64,000 bases of DNA, taken from Todiramphus chloris collaris. Lineage: Eukaryota; Chordata; Aves; Coraciiformes; Alcedinidae. The notes beneath the pieces are model-generated. The model worked only from the letters and a program-made list of their open reading frames with translations, was not told the origin of the DNA and made no database searches. The DNA lies in the NCBI GenBank assembly GCA_025345505.1, contig JANVCC010000049.1:8089568-8153567 (forward strand), in the 5' to 3' direction. The translations under genes and the position numbers were made by a program. Of the stretch, positions 1-24,754 are shown piece after piece. How positions within the stretch are numbered: the stretch's first letter is position 1; each line of letters opens with the position of its first letter.

Positions 1-8639
<8,639 letters not shown>

Positions 8640-8855
8640 TCAGCACAGGAGAGGAGCGAGGCGGGCGCGAAGGCGGCGCCTGGAAGCTCGTGAGGGGGAA
8701 GCGGGTTGGAAGCGAGCAGAGCAGGGCTTGCGAGAGGAAGGGTGGCCGGGCGCGCTTGCAGAGGGGGCGTCAGGGACAGAGGGCTGCAGGGGAAGGCTTG
8801 CAGGAGCGCTGGGAAAGGGCTGGCAAGGGACAGAGCCGGTTGCGAGGCTGCAAAA

Positions 8856-9072
8856 GAGGGTTTGTGAGGGGGAAGGTGGCCAGAGGAGGGTTTGTGAGGG
8901 GGGGAGGGGGGCCGGGGGAGGGTTTGGGGGGGGGAAGGTGGCCGGAGGAGGGTTTGGGAGCGGGAAGGTGGCCGGAGGAGGGTTTGGGAGCGGGAAGGTG
9001 GCCGGAGGAGGGTTTGGGAGCGGGAAGGTGGCCAAAGGAGGGTTTGTGAGGGGGAAGGTGGCCAGAGGAGGT
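8856..9072. repeat. G-rich 30-bp minisatellite between SLC9A6 and MMGT1, about seven copies
   Basis: A 30-bp unit recurs head to tail, with its TTT marker at 8861, 8891, 8923, 8953, 8983, 9013 and 9043; the one 32-bp step comes from extra G. The unit contains GGAGGGTTTGGGAGCGGGAA and then GGTGGCC. The three units from about 8941 to 9030 are almost identical, and the outer ones are diverged. The plus strand carries many GGG runs, so G-quadruplex formation is plausible. The array lies in the interval between the two divergent genes. Long open frames across it are repeat artefacts. Confidence 0.93.
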
Positions 9073-9806
9073 GGCAAGGAGGTTTGCAAGAGGTAAAAAA
9101 ATTTCCTAAACCAGACTTGCGTCAAGGAAGAAGTTTTGCACGGGCCTTGGCTTTGCACACCCGCGCACGGGGCGGTTGGGGCCGGTGCGGGTGTTGTGCG
9201 TGGGGTGCCCCTGGAGGGGTGTGCTGCGAGTCGCCCCTGTCCCAGGCTCCTGCGGGGACGAGGCTCTGCGGCGGGGGCAGCAGCAGCCCACACCGCTCCC
9301 CGGTCTGGGGGGATCCCGGAGGGCGGAGGTTGGTTCACACAGGCTGATGCCAGGAGCTGCGGCCATCCCCGGGGCGGGATCAGGGTCAACTGCCCGCCCA
9401 GTCTACCAAAAAATATGGGGGACTCACGCAGCCAGGGGGCAAGGGCTGCAACGAATGCCGGAAGGATCAGCTCAAAGGTGATTCGTCGAAAACCCCTTCA
9501 AAGAATTGCTCCTGTGCCCCCGGGGCACGGCAGAGCCGGGATGCTTGGCTCCGGGACAGGCAGGTTTCCTTGCCTTGCCCCGAGCCTTGCTCGGCCCGGC
9601 GACGGGGCGGCTGCTGCCTCTCACGCTCTGCGTCCCTCCACACCAGTTTTCTTGCCGGGGTTCCTCGAGCTCTACGTTGGCCGCCCACGGGCGGGAGGCA
9701 ACGGGTCTGTCCCGGGGCCCCCCTGGACCCCCCGCGTTCTATCGACGGCCGAGGCCACGCCCCCCGCCCTGCCGCCAGAGCCGCGCCCCTTCCCGCCCGC
9801 TGCCTG

Positions 9807-9818
9807 GCCCCGCCCCCC
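9807..9818. promoter_or_regulatory. GC box upstream of MMGT1
   Basis: CCCCGCCCCCC, the reverse of a GGGGGGCGGGG GC box, lies about 65-75 bp upstream of the MMGT1 start codon. It matches the Sp/KLF consensus; binding is inferred. Confidence 0.4.
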
Positions 9819-9823
9819 GCGCG

Positions 9824-9831
9824 TGACGCCA
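9824..9831 (+). promoter_or_regulatory. CRE/ATF-like element TGACGCCA upstream of MMGT1
   Basis: TGACGCCA resembles a cAMP-response element (TGACGTCA) with one mismatch and lies about 50 bp upstream of the start codon. A single short motif is weak evidence. Confidence 0.3.
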
Positions 9832-9880
9832 TCAGCGCGCGCCGCGGGTGGCTGGCGCCCCTGGCGGTGGCGGCGGCGAG

Positions 9881-12668
<2,788 letters not shown>

Positions 12669-12787
12669 GACTTTTACAGATGATGATAATAATCCAGGAC
12701 ACTGAGATGTAATATTCAAGTCGGGGATGTAAACACTTTTTTTAATTTCTGGAGCAGTATTTATATTGATCTTCCAGACTTTATAAA

Positions 12788-12809
12788 GTATATATATATA
12801 TATATATAA
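12788..12809. repeat. (TA)n microsatellite
   Basis: About ten TA dinucleotides in the MMGT1 3' UTR. Confidence 0.9.
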
Positions 12810-14737
12810 ACTAAGGACCTTCTTTGTACACTGTTAATGAAAATGACCGAATCGTGAATTGGCAATGCAGTGTAAATTATTCTGTAGTTATGCTGTGAAA
12901 CACATCTTCACGTTTTCATTTATTAAACCAAGTTGCAGCTGACTTACTTCAGTTAAAACAGAAAGCAAGCTAGTTTTTCCTGCAGTTAATGTTCTTTGAC
13001 AAGAGAGAATGTTCGAGTGCTATTTATTTTCTCAGTTTGCTTGCACTACAGTTTATGGAACTCCTTCAGACATACTGTGTGCACTGCATCACTTAACAGC
13101 AGAAAAAGAGGCAGTGTCTCCTGTTCCTAGAATGCCCAGGAGACCTGCATGGTGGAGGCCCGGGAAGTCAAAAAGATTGCTTTCATTTTTATTTTTTTAC
13201 AATGCTGAAAAATAGTCACGTGAAGGGTTTTGGTGTTTGGTTTGTGGTTTGTTTGGGTTTTTTTTTCCCCCTAATTTTTCATTATCATGTTTTTTCCTTG
13301 TTGCCCTCCTTCATTTAAATGTAAACTGTCCTGTGTTGCCCCAGGTTGCCTGGGATGTGGCTCTACATTTGGTGCCTGTGGGGGGAGGCAGCTCACGTCT
13401 GATCACGTAGCTAATCGACCACGCGCAGCTTCTTTACTCACTGTGTTTATGTTCTCTTCGGTTTTGAGTATGGGAAGGTTCATCAGGTGGCTGAAAGCTG
13501 TGTTGGCACAAGTTCCCAAGTCACCTTCTGTTTATCAGTAAGAAATCCCCATTGTCAGTGGTCCAGGGTAGGGTCCAGCAGTGAGGTCTGTTTGCTGGCA
13601 CTAGTACAGGTAATCAGCCGGTCACGGTACAACTCCCCCCCTTTTCTGCCAAGAGAGCCTTTCAATTTGGTATCTTTTCTCCAGCCGAGCCTTTTGTTGA
13701 TTTAAGATTACTGTCTTGATTTCATGTACTGGGACAGGTTATACAGTCCTTAACTCTTACTGACACCTAAATTCTCATCTCCCCTTAGCAGCTGAATCAG
13801 TGCTGAAATCTCTCCTGGTCTGGCATTTCACGTACCTGCCATAGCAAAGGGATGGTAGTTCAAGATGCTTATGGGGCCAATTAGAAACTTGCCTGGTCTG
13901 AGGATGTCTCACTGCCACCATGGAAACTCAGCCTTTTGTCCTAGCATCTGTTTCTTTTTTCTTTTTTTTTTTTTTAACTGTTAAGACTGTCAAAGGCAAA
14001 AAGCTTAGCAAAAATACTGTGTAAACCCAAGCCTCTTTTTCTAGCTCTGCCCATCCTATGGAGTGGGTGCCCCAGTGCTAGAGCAATATCTGTAGCTGCT
14101 GCTCTACAATCACTCTTAAGCATCCGGGTTTGGTTAGAAAGGCTTATTCTGCAGCTAAAGGCATCTGAGCTGCTGGATTACTTCTTAAAGTGTCCTGTTT
14201 CCCCCCTAGCTGGTGTCACCAAAGGCCTCACAAATACTGAGTATCAGGTCAGCTCTCTGCTGCGGACAGGCTCTTTCCTTGGCGAAGAGGGCTGCTGGCT
14301 GGCAGCTGCCGCGTGGAGGGATGGGCTGAACGATGGCCAGGTGACCTTGCGAGGCACAGATGAAAGAGAATTGGCAGAGGGAGGGAGAGAGAAGGGAGGC
14401 AGAAGGTCAGTAACCACTGTACCAGACTGATACTGCAACTGTGGTTGGCAGTGTGCCATTCACAGAGGGTCTTTTGGAGCAGGGCTGCTCACCCTTAATG
14501 TCTCAGAAGCCCCATTTGTGCTACCGTGAGGCTACATGGACCTGCCCAAGGCGGAAGGTGCTGCCATGGAACAGGGTGAGTAGAGAACCTCACCTGCTTC
14601 TCCAAGCAGGTCCTGCTAGGAGCACCCTGTTGGCTGCATCAGGTCGCCTCTCATGACAAGTAGCCTTACTCTTCAGCAGCAATGGTTATATCACAAAGCT
14701 GTACAAATTATTTTTTCTTATTGATCTTGCAATGTCA

Positions 14738-14743
14738 AATAAA
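14738..14743 (+). terminator. MMGT1: Polyadenylation signal AATAAA of MMGT1
   Basis: AATAAA lies in an A/T-rich context and is followed within about 20-30 bases by a GT-rich stretch (GAAGTGTTTCG). It is the only clear AATAAA I see between the MMGT1 stop codon and this point. Confidence 0.6.
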
Positions 14744-17308
14744 AATTGATATCCTTGAAGTGTTTCGAAGTTTATTTGCCTATTTCTGACCATCCTGCTG
14801 CAGCAAATCTCTGATGACTGAATATTTAAAAGTGATTGCCTAGCATCAGCAAGAAGCGATTGCCTTCATTATGGCAGTGCTGTGAGAAAGTGCTTGCCTG
14901 GCCTGGTCTTCATTACGATAAGATCAGTAGGGGGAATCAAACTAGCATGCCACAAGTAGCTAAACAAAACAGTTTGGAGGAAAATGTTACCAGCCTGGGG
15001 ATCTGCCCACTACCCAGATTCCTAGTCAACATATCCAGCAGAGCTGACTTATTTTCCATCTTCCATTTCACCATAGTAAAGGCTTTTCTGCCATGTGCTG
15101 ATGGCCTGCCAGCCCATGGGACGGGCTCCTGCAAGGTCTGGTATTGCAGCGGTTGCTGGGGGAAACATCCTACTCGTGGGGCTGGAGATAGTTAAAATCT
15201 TGGACTTGAGCAAGATCGCTTTTCACTCCCTCTTCTGCTTTTCTGTTGGGGGAGGTTGAGAAGTTAGCAAAGAGCTAGAGGAGTTTGCTTAACCACAGCA
15301 TCCATCATGATTGCACCAGAGCGAGCAGCAGACTCGCCCTTTGTCTGCTTTCCAGCTGCCTGCACCCAGCACCCAGGGTGAGGGTGGAAAAAACAATCAC
15401 CAGTGTTTTAAGGAAGGGGCACCCTAACCAGCTCCCAGAGCTACCTCGTGCTTACCTTCCCATGTGCAGCTCTTCACAGACGAGCTTCCCTTCTTCAAAA
15501 GCAAAAGTTGTGCCAAGAGCTTCTTGGATTAGACCAAAAAGGAAGAGTTTCCAGCCTCGCCCAGCACGTGTTTGCTGCCATCACCCTTTGAACTGCTTTG
15601 CCTACAGGATGCGATGTTTCTACTGCATTATATGCTAAATATATATGCTGGTAATTTGCACTCATTGCTGCAGCAGCAGGTTTAATCTGTGCTAATTTTG
15701 CTGTTTTCTCCACTCTCCCTCACCCGCCAGTGAGAGTTCAGTGGGGAATTTTTGTTTTAAGGAGAGCAGGAGTCGTTTAAACCCCCAGAAGGTGAGGAAG
15801 AGGCACCAGAGTTTGTGTCAGAGATCGTTCGCTGTCACTGCCCGGCCCGTATCAGAGGCTGGGGTGGGAGCACAGCTGGCAGAAACTTTTCTCCTTGAGA
15901 GTTCAGCGAGGGCTGACCCACAGCAATGCTTGTGAAAATATCTTCTGGTCACGCAGGTCTGCAGAGGAGCTTTTTGCTCCCCGGCCCGTGCCAGCAGAGA
16001 CCAGCGTGCCGGGGCCATCGCTGTGGTGCAGGAGGGCAAAGTGCAGCCCTGAGACCCCTCAGCGCTGGGGTGAGGCCGATGTGCACCCTTAAAGCTTTCT
16101 CGGGAAAGCTAGTGGCTAATGATCCCTTCCTGGGGCTCCGGAGCACCAAGGCAGCCCCCTCCCTGCGGAAAGCAGAGAACGGCCATTACTTTCCAACTCC
16201 AAAATGACTTTTTGCTTCCTCATCACTTGTTGCCCGTGCTTTGGGTTCCCTTTCCCTGTCTCCAACACCTTCGGCGACGACAAGAGCTATGGGGACACTG
16301 GATACACCCCCCCTGGAGAGTGGCAATGTCCCTGCTCCTTTTTGGGGGTCACCTGCACCCAAAGGCAGGCAGCAAGTTTGCACCAGCCGGTTCAGAAAGG
16401 CCGAGGCTGATGTTGCAGCGTTGCTGCCGAGCTCCCTGTGGGACCTCCCAGTTCCCCCCAGTCCCCCCAGCCCCAGCGGGGCCGGGAAGCTGCAGCTCGC
16501 TTTGCAGAGCTCCCCGCTGTCCCAGCTGGTGCCTGTGCCGAGCTGGCAGGCTGCCTGTGCAGAGAGGAAGGGCAAAGAAAGGCTATTTTCAATGTTAAAC
16601 AAGCAGAAAAAAACCCCAACCCTTTAGTACCAGCTTTCCACTGCCGGCAGCAGCAGCGAAGGCAAAACGCTCCTTGCATTTGGCTTCCAGGTTCCCCCTG
16701 AAGCTGTACACAGCTGGAGAACCCCGGTGGAAATAAAGCTGGTATTCCAGCAGGTACCAGCTTTTTCAGCAGCCCCAAGTTGGTCTCAGTGATACGACGT
16801 CATTTCTAAACACTTTGGACTGCAACAAAAGCTACATCCTTAAAATGGCAGCTAATTAATTTTCCTGTCCTGCTAACTTAATCCTTTTTCCAGCCAAGAA
16901 TGGCAAATGGGAGTTCAGGGAGCAGCGCAGCAGCCAGGAGCCTGGCAGCCCGAGCAGGAACACAAGCCCCAGGGCTCTCTGGCAGGGCCCCAGGCTGGGC
17001 GGTGTCAGGGACTTCCCAGGCCATTTTACAAGGAAGGGAGAGAAAAAAAAAGAAAGTAAAATTAAAAAGATGGTATGTGGCTTATCAAATCAATGGCTCA
17101 TCCGGTGCTAGTGGTCCCAGGGATCCCAGAGATCCCCCCGCCAGACAGACTCCTTACTCCCAGTTCATAGCCCTGGTGTAATCCTTGCTGACAGGCAGAG
17201 CATGAGGCCCTGCCAGTGCCCTCTGTGCCCAGACTGGTGCTGGCAGAACCAGTTTCCCCAGGATTTGCCAGAGGCATGCTGTGCTGCAAGAGGACTTTAG
17301 TTTGGATT

Positions 17309-17336
17309 TAAAAAAAAAATTAAAAAAAAAAAAAAA
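17309..17336. repeat. A-rich low-complexity tract
   Basis: Two runs of A (9 and 14 bases) separated by TT in an otherwise GC-rich intergenic stretch. It is too short and isolated to assign to a retroposed tail. Confidence 0.8.
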
Positions 17337-19654
17337 GATAAAAATTCCCTTTCCTCCCCCAAGGCATTTCTGCTGCATATTTTAGAGCAGTTCAGGGCCA
17401 GCCAGGCAAGGCCAGTGCTGATATTCCCAGCCCCGGGCTGCTCCAGCATCCCAGCCCCGGGAGGGCTCTGCTGCAGGGCAGGGGGCAGGACGAGTGCCCG
17501 CTGTGCACGGCAAACGCTGAGGCAGCGATTTACTCCCCCATCCCGGACGCAGAAGCGCGCAAACCAAGACATTTGCGTCAAAGAGCAGTTTTGGAGAAGG
17601 CAGTTCAGCAGGCGCTCCAGAGTGCAGTTGGCTGCCCCACGTCCCCACGAAGCTGTCACTCTCTGGGCCGTTACCAAAGCCTCCACGGTACCCACAGGCC
17701 TGGGCTCAGCCCTGAGCGTGGGCAACCCCCCAGTAAAGCCCCATCTCCCTAACAACACAAAGCACAAGGAGGGGAAAAAAGGGGCCAGACATTCCCCACA
17801 TCTTCTCCAAGACCACCACACTGCTGCTGGTTTGCAGCTGCCCATCACGTGCAGATCTCTGCCCAGGGACCTTGGGGAGAGCACTGTCCAAGTTACCACC
17901 GCTCTGAAGCAGAAGCTGGCTGACGCTTCAACTCCTGCTGGCACGCACCAGCTTCAGATCACAAAGAAAAAGCCACAGCAGAGCGAGACCCACGATCACC
18001 TCACGCGGGAGGCACCTACGAACCCTCTGGAGCGCGACAGGGCTGTTAACACACCCGTCTGCTGGAAGCAGATGGGCTACGGCTGCAGCTGCCTTGGGCT
18101 GGCCAGGGCTGGCAGGAGAGGACAACCTCTGAAATGGGCAGGTGGAGGTGCTTCCTGACCCACCACATCGGGGAGGTCTGCAAGGTGTTCTCCTCTCTGC
18201 CATTGCTTCTTGTGCTCAAGCAGTTAACCGCAGAGCTTGAAAGGGCCAGAAATGAAGCTCAACCCCACCACGCAGTAGGGAGCAGAGCAACGGGACACAG
18301 AAGAGATCATCTAATGTGCAGGTTCACACGGGAGCACTAAAGAGTTGAGTTGTGTCAGGAAGAGTTCCAGAAAGAGCACACGTCCACCAGCACAGCACTG
18401 CAGCACCCCCCTCGCGGGGCACCAACTCCGGGCATGTGTTGAGCACACGCACCAACCAGCCTCCCCACAGACACCCTCTTGGTGCAGGTTTCCACCCTTC
18501 TGAGGAGCTCCCCATCTGCACATCTGTGCCCAAGGATGAATGGAGCAAGGCTTTCACTGGCATTTTCAACCTCTTACTGATGAGAGCAGTCCCTTTCACT
18601 TCCTTGCTTTCCCAGCCCCTCCTCACCCCCAGAGAGTGAGCACACCAAGCCCAGGGGTGCAAGGCAGACCCTGGGAAGGAGAGCCTGCTCCGCTTACATC
18701 CACAGGGATGCAGGATTTGTCCACCTGGAACCCAGACAGAAAACAGCTTTCAGTTTCCCCAGGAAGTCAGAGCCTCCTTGGGGTCCTGTTGTGTGCGCTT
18801 CTGCAGAGCCGTCACTCAACCCATTACCCAGACAGAGTTTCCCAGCCCAGGCTGTGACTCACCAGCAAGCTCCGTTCCTCAGGGAGTTCAGGGCCCGTTC
18901 CCAGAAGCCTGTCTCACCCCGTCCCACCTGCTGCAAGCCACAGGGGCAGCTCGCTCAGCACCCTTCCCTGCACCACTCGCCAGCACACCCTGCCCTGCCC
19001 TGCCCGCTGCCAGCACTGCATCTCCAGACTCTTGTTCCCTAACGCTACTCCCCGCAGCAGGATTTGCTGAACATGATGCACTTCAAACAGCCTCTTCCAG
19101 AGCTTGTCAGTCCCCCATCCTCTCCTTTTCCACTGACCATCACAGCTTGGATAGCAGCTTCTACAGTCGCCCTCTCCACTTCTTGTGTGGAGAGGGAGAA
19201 GCCCTGAATCCAGGGATGCCAGTGGAATTTTAAAATACACTTTTTAGATGTCTGAGAAAGAAAAGGCACTGGAGCAGCTAGGGTCAGAAGTCAGAACTTG
19301 ACTCTGAAGAAGAGGCAGTGACACCATGAGCACCTACAGGCTTTGGTGACTTCTCTACAGCCTTCCCACTTCCCTCTTTCCAAGCTCCCCTTTTTTTCCA
19401 GTCCCAGAAGCACACTTCCAGCAAAACGCACCCACTTCAAGCCACCTCTGTGTGGAAGCCAGCCGTAGGGTGCCTGTCCCATCCCCACCCCACACTCCCC
19501 CGTGCCAGACCCAGGCTGGCAGGTCAGAGCACGCAGGGAGGAGCCCACCAACACACACAAAAGCTCAGCAGCCAGCCCGTTTGCTTCGTGGTGAGATTTT
19601 CAACACCAGCAAAATAATTCAGTGTATAAGACCAAAATAGGGCATGGATTTTAT

Positions 19655-19712
19655 AATCATCTTTGCCAGTGACACACTATATGACCTTGGGTAAGTCCCT
19701 CCATCCATCTTT
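19655..19712 (+). repeat. MIR-like SINE relic
   Basis: The core ATGACCTTGGGTAAGTCCCT preceded by TTTGCCAGTGACACACT resembles the MIR core (TGTGTGACCTTGGGCAAGTCACT). Divergence is high and the ends are not defined. Confidence 0.45.
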
Positions 19713-22700
19713 AAAGACTCTCTCAGAGGAGTGCCACAAGACTTTAATTAGCAGCCCTAAAAGTACTCAAGATAGTTTGTCTCTCTTCCAAAATAACCAA
19801 CTGCGGATGAATTGGAACGACCTTATTTTTGAATTCTGCAAGCAACTGGGATCCAGGCTGCTCTCCGATCAGTCACTCCACCAACATCATCAAAGTTAAA
19901 TGTGCCAGCTGTGCATGAAGGATTTTAATGCTCCGCACAGACTGAAAAACAGCTCGAAGAACCAGAGTTATTTTTCCATGGCTGGGATGTCACTGTGGAG
20001 CAGCTGCATTCTAATCATCTGCCATCAGCAGAATGCCTTTTTTTTTTTTAAATCACTTTTTCGTCTCGGGGAAGAGGGTTCATTTTTATTTCTGTCCTAC
20101 TTAGGAAAGCACCCTTGAATCCTGAGGCATCCACTACTAAGAGATCAGGCAGCTCCTACAGCAGCAGCACAGGCTGATCAAAACACCTTCACCTGCCTAC
20201 AATCAGACTCCAATTACACTGATGGGGTCCAAAGCTTTACAAGCTGCACCCCAACAGTAACTGCTCACACCACTGTGACCACCTCAAGAAACAACACATG
20301 CATTTCCACAAATCCAGCAAAAATCCATTTCCTGTTACCAGGAGGCAGCTGCCTATCGTCACATATCCACGAACTGAGCAGTCCCTCCCCATGGAAAATA
20401 TGAGTGCAGCCCAACATCCTTCTCTGCAAGGGCCACCTCTGCAGGTCACAGCTCTAAGATGAGGAAGCAAGAGGGGAAGCTCTCCAACCCCATCCTTTAC
20501 AAAAGGCCAGACCTCTCTTTGATATATTCTACATATCAAATATTTACAAATAAAATATATCATTAAAATATGCAGGTACTTTAGGGAAAATTGTTAAGAA
20601 ACAGGCTGACCACACAAACGGAGCTTTGTGCTTTCAACTACCAAAATACTTCATAAACCTCTCCCCCAGTTCCACCATCCTGCGAGGCTGTACTTTACAG
20701 ATGGGCACACACCATGGGGATTCTTCACCAGCAGTGGCGAGTGGAGCACTGGGATACAGCAAACTGCCAGAGGTGCCCAGGACTGCAAGGGACAGGACGC
20801 AAGATGGCTTGCATTAGAGTGACTGAGCTGACAGCAAGCATCCATAAATGCCAAGGATCCAGCTACTTCCACTGCTGTTGGAGCTGATCCAGGACTAGAA
20901 AGTAGCTGTGAAACTCCCATTGCAGATGTGAAGATGAAAATTCCCCAAGCTCTCAAAAAACCAAATCTCCAGCAAAAATCTGATTGGAGTTTTCCACTCT
21001 GCTGCCTCTTCCAGGCCAAACTATTCTTTTAGACTTCACCATAAATGAAGAGCTTCAGCCTAAGCTCAAGATCTTAAGAAACATGCGTCTCCCTTGGCAG
21101 CGTCTCAGCTCACAGTAAAGGGCGATTTTGTTTTCTTTGCCCATTCCTGGCAAAGCCCCGTGGCTGCCAACTCGGGGAAGGCAGATGTGGCCACGTTCTT
21201 CTGCTGCATGTGAGAATACCCTCCCGTGAGTTCAGGACGAGACTGCACCAACAGCTGAACTCCTTCCTTGGGGCATTCTTCTTCTCTCTGAGTAATCAAC
21301 TACTGGGTTACCAGATTTGCACTGGCAGCCCTAAAAGCATCTCACACACTTTTAAAACGAAGGCTCTGGAGCAGAACAGATGAAGCCAAACCAGCTTTCA
21401 CAGCACACGAGCAGTGGCTGCTTTTCTCATGGCCTCTACCCACAACTCCCTGCTCAGTGGGCAACAGCACTGCCACAAAACCACCACGCTGCTACAGCTA
21501 CTGTCAAGAGACAGTCGCAAACACTGTCGACACAGAACCAGGAAGAAAAAACACCAGTGCTAAAGCAACAGTCTACTTTCAAGGGTGAAACAACAGGCCA
21601 GGTTGAAGCTGAACTGGAATGGAGAAAATGAGTCCAGCCTTTCTGGTCTAGTTTTCCCTCCCTGAAATGATCACAAGTTTCAGATTTAGAAGTACAGTAT
21701 AACAATTCCTGCAGGCCACAAGATTTTTGCTAAATCCCAAGGCATTATTCTTCTTCCTTTTCCACTTAAGACAGAGCAGCTTGTTTTTGCAGACCTGAAA
21801 GAAGCAGGTCCTTTTAAATCCAGTGACGAACATCCTTCCTTCAGAGCTCTGCCAAACCTCAATTCTGCCAGATTTAAAGTGTCTTTGGCCTTGTTTTAGC
21901 TTAAGTAGGTTGCATATTCTTCAAGATGAGTGCTCTAGAGTCCATTTGCTAAAGGTGTGACGTTGCCATGTTGCTGGTATGAAACATAGTTTAGCTTTAC
22001 AGGTTGTTTCTTTTCAAGTTTGCTTCTGTTAGCCAATGCCTTTCCGCTGTTTTTTTTTACATCAGAAGTTTGTTAGTAGATACTGAAGCACAGACCAAAA
22101 GGAAGCACACTCAATACCCTACATGCTGCTGCCATTCCAGACAGCCAGCTTAGAGGCAGACCCTGGAGAAAATTACCGGGAGAAAAAAAATGCTTCAAAA
22201 AATAGTTTGGTTTTTTGTTTCACTGGTTGATTTTTTGGTTTCCTGTAAAGGGAGATATGTAATTGCTTGACCACCGCAAAGTCAAGCACAGCAACCACCT
22301 CTGCAGCCTTCATTTTGGAATGTGACAATTGCTTCCTAATGCTGGTTCAACCTGGGCAAGGATACACTTGCCCATCACAAATGCTCTGTGCACACCAATG
22401 TGGAACAGCAGCACCTCACAGCCACCTGCCATCGGGAACTGGACTGGAAGCTGCATGGCTATGGGCTCCATCCTTTAGAAAAGAGGAAGACTCCTTGGTG
22501 TTTACAAAGGAAAAGGATAAAGGTAACAAGCAATGAGGATGCCTACTTGAGAGAGGGTCAGGCGATGAAGAAGCAGAACACATCTGAGACTCCAAAGTGC
22601 AACACAGCCCTTTGACCCATGGCCGAAAGATAAGCACTTAATTTGTTAATTCAGATCGTTAAACAACGCTCCTTACGGGAAATACAGGAAGTCCTATTTT

Positions 22701-24754
22701 CCCTCCTCCCCTTCCTAACATTCCAGTTTAGCTTTGCCACATTACTTCAACCTCAGATAAGGGCTCCAAAAGCTAAGCATGAGCAAAGCACATACTTTGC
22801 TGATCCCGGCCCCACATCCACAGGTGTTTGTGGACCTGTGCTGCCTCCTGAGCCTCTGCGGAACTCCCCCCGTTGTGCAGAGGCTCCTCCGTCGCACAGA
22901 CCAGATGTGCTCTAACTACACAGCTGCTGCTTCTGGGGTCACTGCGTCCACCTAGAAAGGGCTTGACACCAGTGTAACCTCTCCCAGTTCTCCCAGTTGC
23001 ACACTGAAGTCTGCCATTCAAAGCTGGTGGCTGCATTTGTTCAGTGCAGGTTCCACCCCCACCCAGCAGGGCTGTCTTCAGAAAGGTTATCTCTTAAGAT
23101 TCTCCTTGATGTGGTCACGAAGCATTTACTATTTCCTATGCAAGCTATGTTCATATTGTGCTCCATTTAGGACACGGGTCTGTGCACACTCTCAGATGGA
23201 TTCCTGTTGCTCCTTTTTTTTCCCCATCTCTTCACTGACACAGCTTGCAGGGATGGCACACATCTTCCTTCTTATAGAAGACTCGTGTCCAGTCCACTAT
23301 AAGGTTTTTCCCCTCTAACAGTCTGATTCAAACTCAATTTATTAAGCAAACATAATGACGAGGGAAAGGAAAATTCTCAGTGCTTGCCCTCGCATGGACT
23401 GTTTTGCCATTTCTGAGGTGGAAGACTCCTAACAAGCCAATGAAAGTCAGCAGTTTCCTGGAGTAGTTTGGCAGCCAACTGTATCCCATCAAAAGAGCAC
23501 GTTTACATACTAAAGGTCACTAGTTAGAAACTTGGCCCTTGCTCACACGCACTGTGATCAAGTGAGGATCTCTGGAGTTAGGAAAGAAAATGAAATAACC
23601 ATTAACTAGATAGAAAAGAGCTCTCTGCTCTTACCATCTACCATGTCAAAAATAGTGTATTACATGCTACTTAATGCATGCAAACCAGGCCATTTAGAAT
23701 AAGGTATGCACAGTATATATCTCCCTGACCTTCTGTAAGTAAATTCACTTTTAGGCACAGCACAGGAGGTCTATCACGGTGATGTACAGCTTCCATGTAA
23801 CAATTCTGAAGGAGTGAACATCCCCTTTGTATCATCTGAAGGCATTTCTTTGTTATTAAAAAAAGTTCAACTGTGCAGATGAGTAGAAGTTACTTCTAAG
23901 AGCAGAACGAGGACACATTTACGGTAACGCCTTTCCCCTTGTCGCTTCATTCACGTAACACTGTGACAGAGATTTGCTGTTCCTGGATTTCATTTCCTTC
24001 TTGAATTTCACTGGTGTAATTCCAATGGTCAGACTGCAGCTTCCAGAGAGACACGGCCACCGCTTCACAGGGGATGGAAAAGATGTCTCACAGGCTGGCT
24101 AGTACTAAAAATACCAGCAGGAACGGAGAAGTACAGGCTCACCCGCTAAAATCTTCCCTGCCTCTCATGCACTGGCTAGTTAACCAGAATCCCTAGGATG
24201 TTTGCAGTCCAAGGTAAAGAGCTAGTTAACATGAGCACAACTTCAACCTGTCTTTAAAAGAAAGCTGTTAGAGGAGCAAAGGATGTTCTGTGTGAACAAC
24301 TGAGAATACAGAAAATCATCAGAAGAGGCACGTGCTACTGGCGCGTTACTGGTACTGCTTCCAAGGGGAAAAAAATTACACACAGGTGCTTCAGTCTTCT
24401 TTGTTTTGTATGTTTTGAGATATGTAAAATTACCATCGGACAGAGCAACAAGAGGAATGGAGGACAGGATACCAGCACAGGTAACCAAGGGATTGGTAAA
24501 CTGGAACTCCGTGCCTTTCATACCGAGTAAAAACGTGCACCCGGCGCAGGCTGAGCTGAGCGATGGGGCAGGTGCTGCAGGGTACAAACACATTCTGCAG
24601 CTATCACCACAAGCTGCATTTGAGGGTGTGCAGAACAGGCTGAGCTGCACTACAGCTACACTACTCACTGGTTTTGACAAAAATACGAGCAGTCTGTTGG
24701 TAACAGACAATTGGAGGAACTCAGTGCTGCCCGCTACAGACTCCTCAGATTAGC

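Larger units (their letters stand above)
12669..14765 (+). other. MMGT1: MMGT1 3' UTR
   Basis: From the stop codon to just past the AATAAA at 14738 there is no good candidate for another gene. The stretch contains a TA dinucleotide repeat (12788-12809), a T/G-rich run near 13228-13275 and a T run near 13960-13976. A 3' UTR of about 2 kb is plausible for this gene; the end is inferred from the signal only. Confidence 0.6.
14766..24754. other. Intergenic region between the convergent MMGT1 and INTS6L genes
   Basis: About 10 kb with no gene I can support. The left part, about 15.8-19.2 kb, is fairly GC-rich and holds many overlapping open frames on both strands (for example 17,297-17,944 minus and 17,415-18,158 plus). 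None shows a recognisable domain or convincing splice structure. The right part is more A/T-rich. An A-rich low-complexity run lies at about 17,309-17,336 and a MIR-like relic near 19,655. Mammals carry CT45 and SAGE1 in this syntenic interval; I saw no copy of INTS6L-derived sequence here by eye. Confidence 0.6.

Noticed and set aside
8640..9389. Long open frames across the promoter repeat (249 codons minus, 119 and 122 codons plus)
   Set aside because: They read through the 30-bp minisatellite, whose period is a multiple of three, and through GC-rich flanks. They translate to repetitive low-complexity peptides with no family match.
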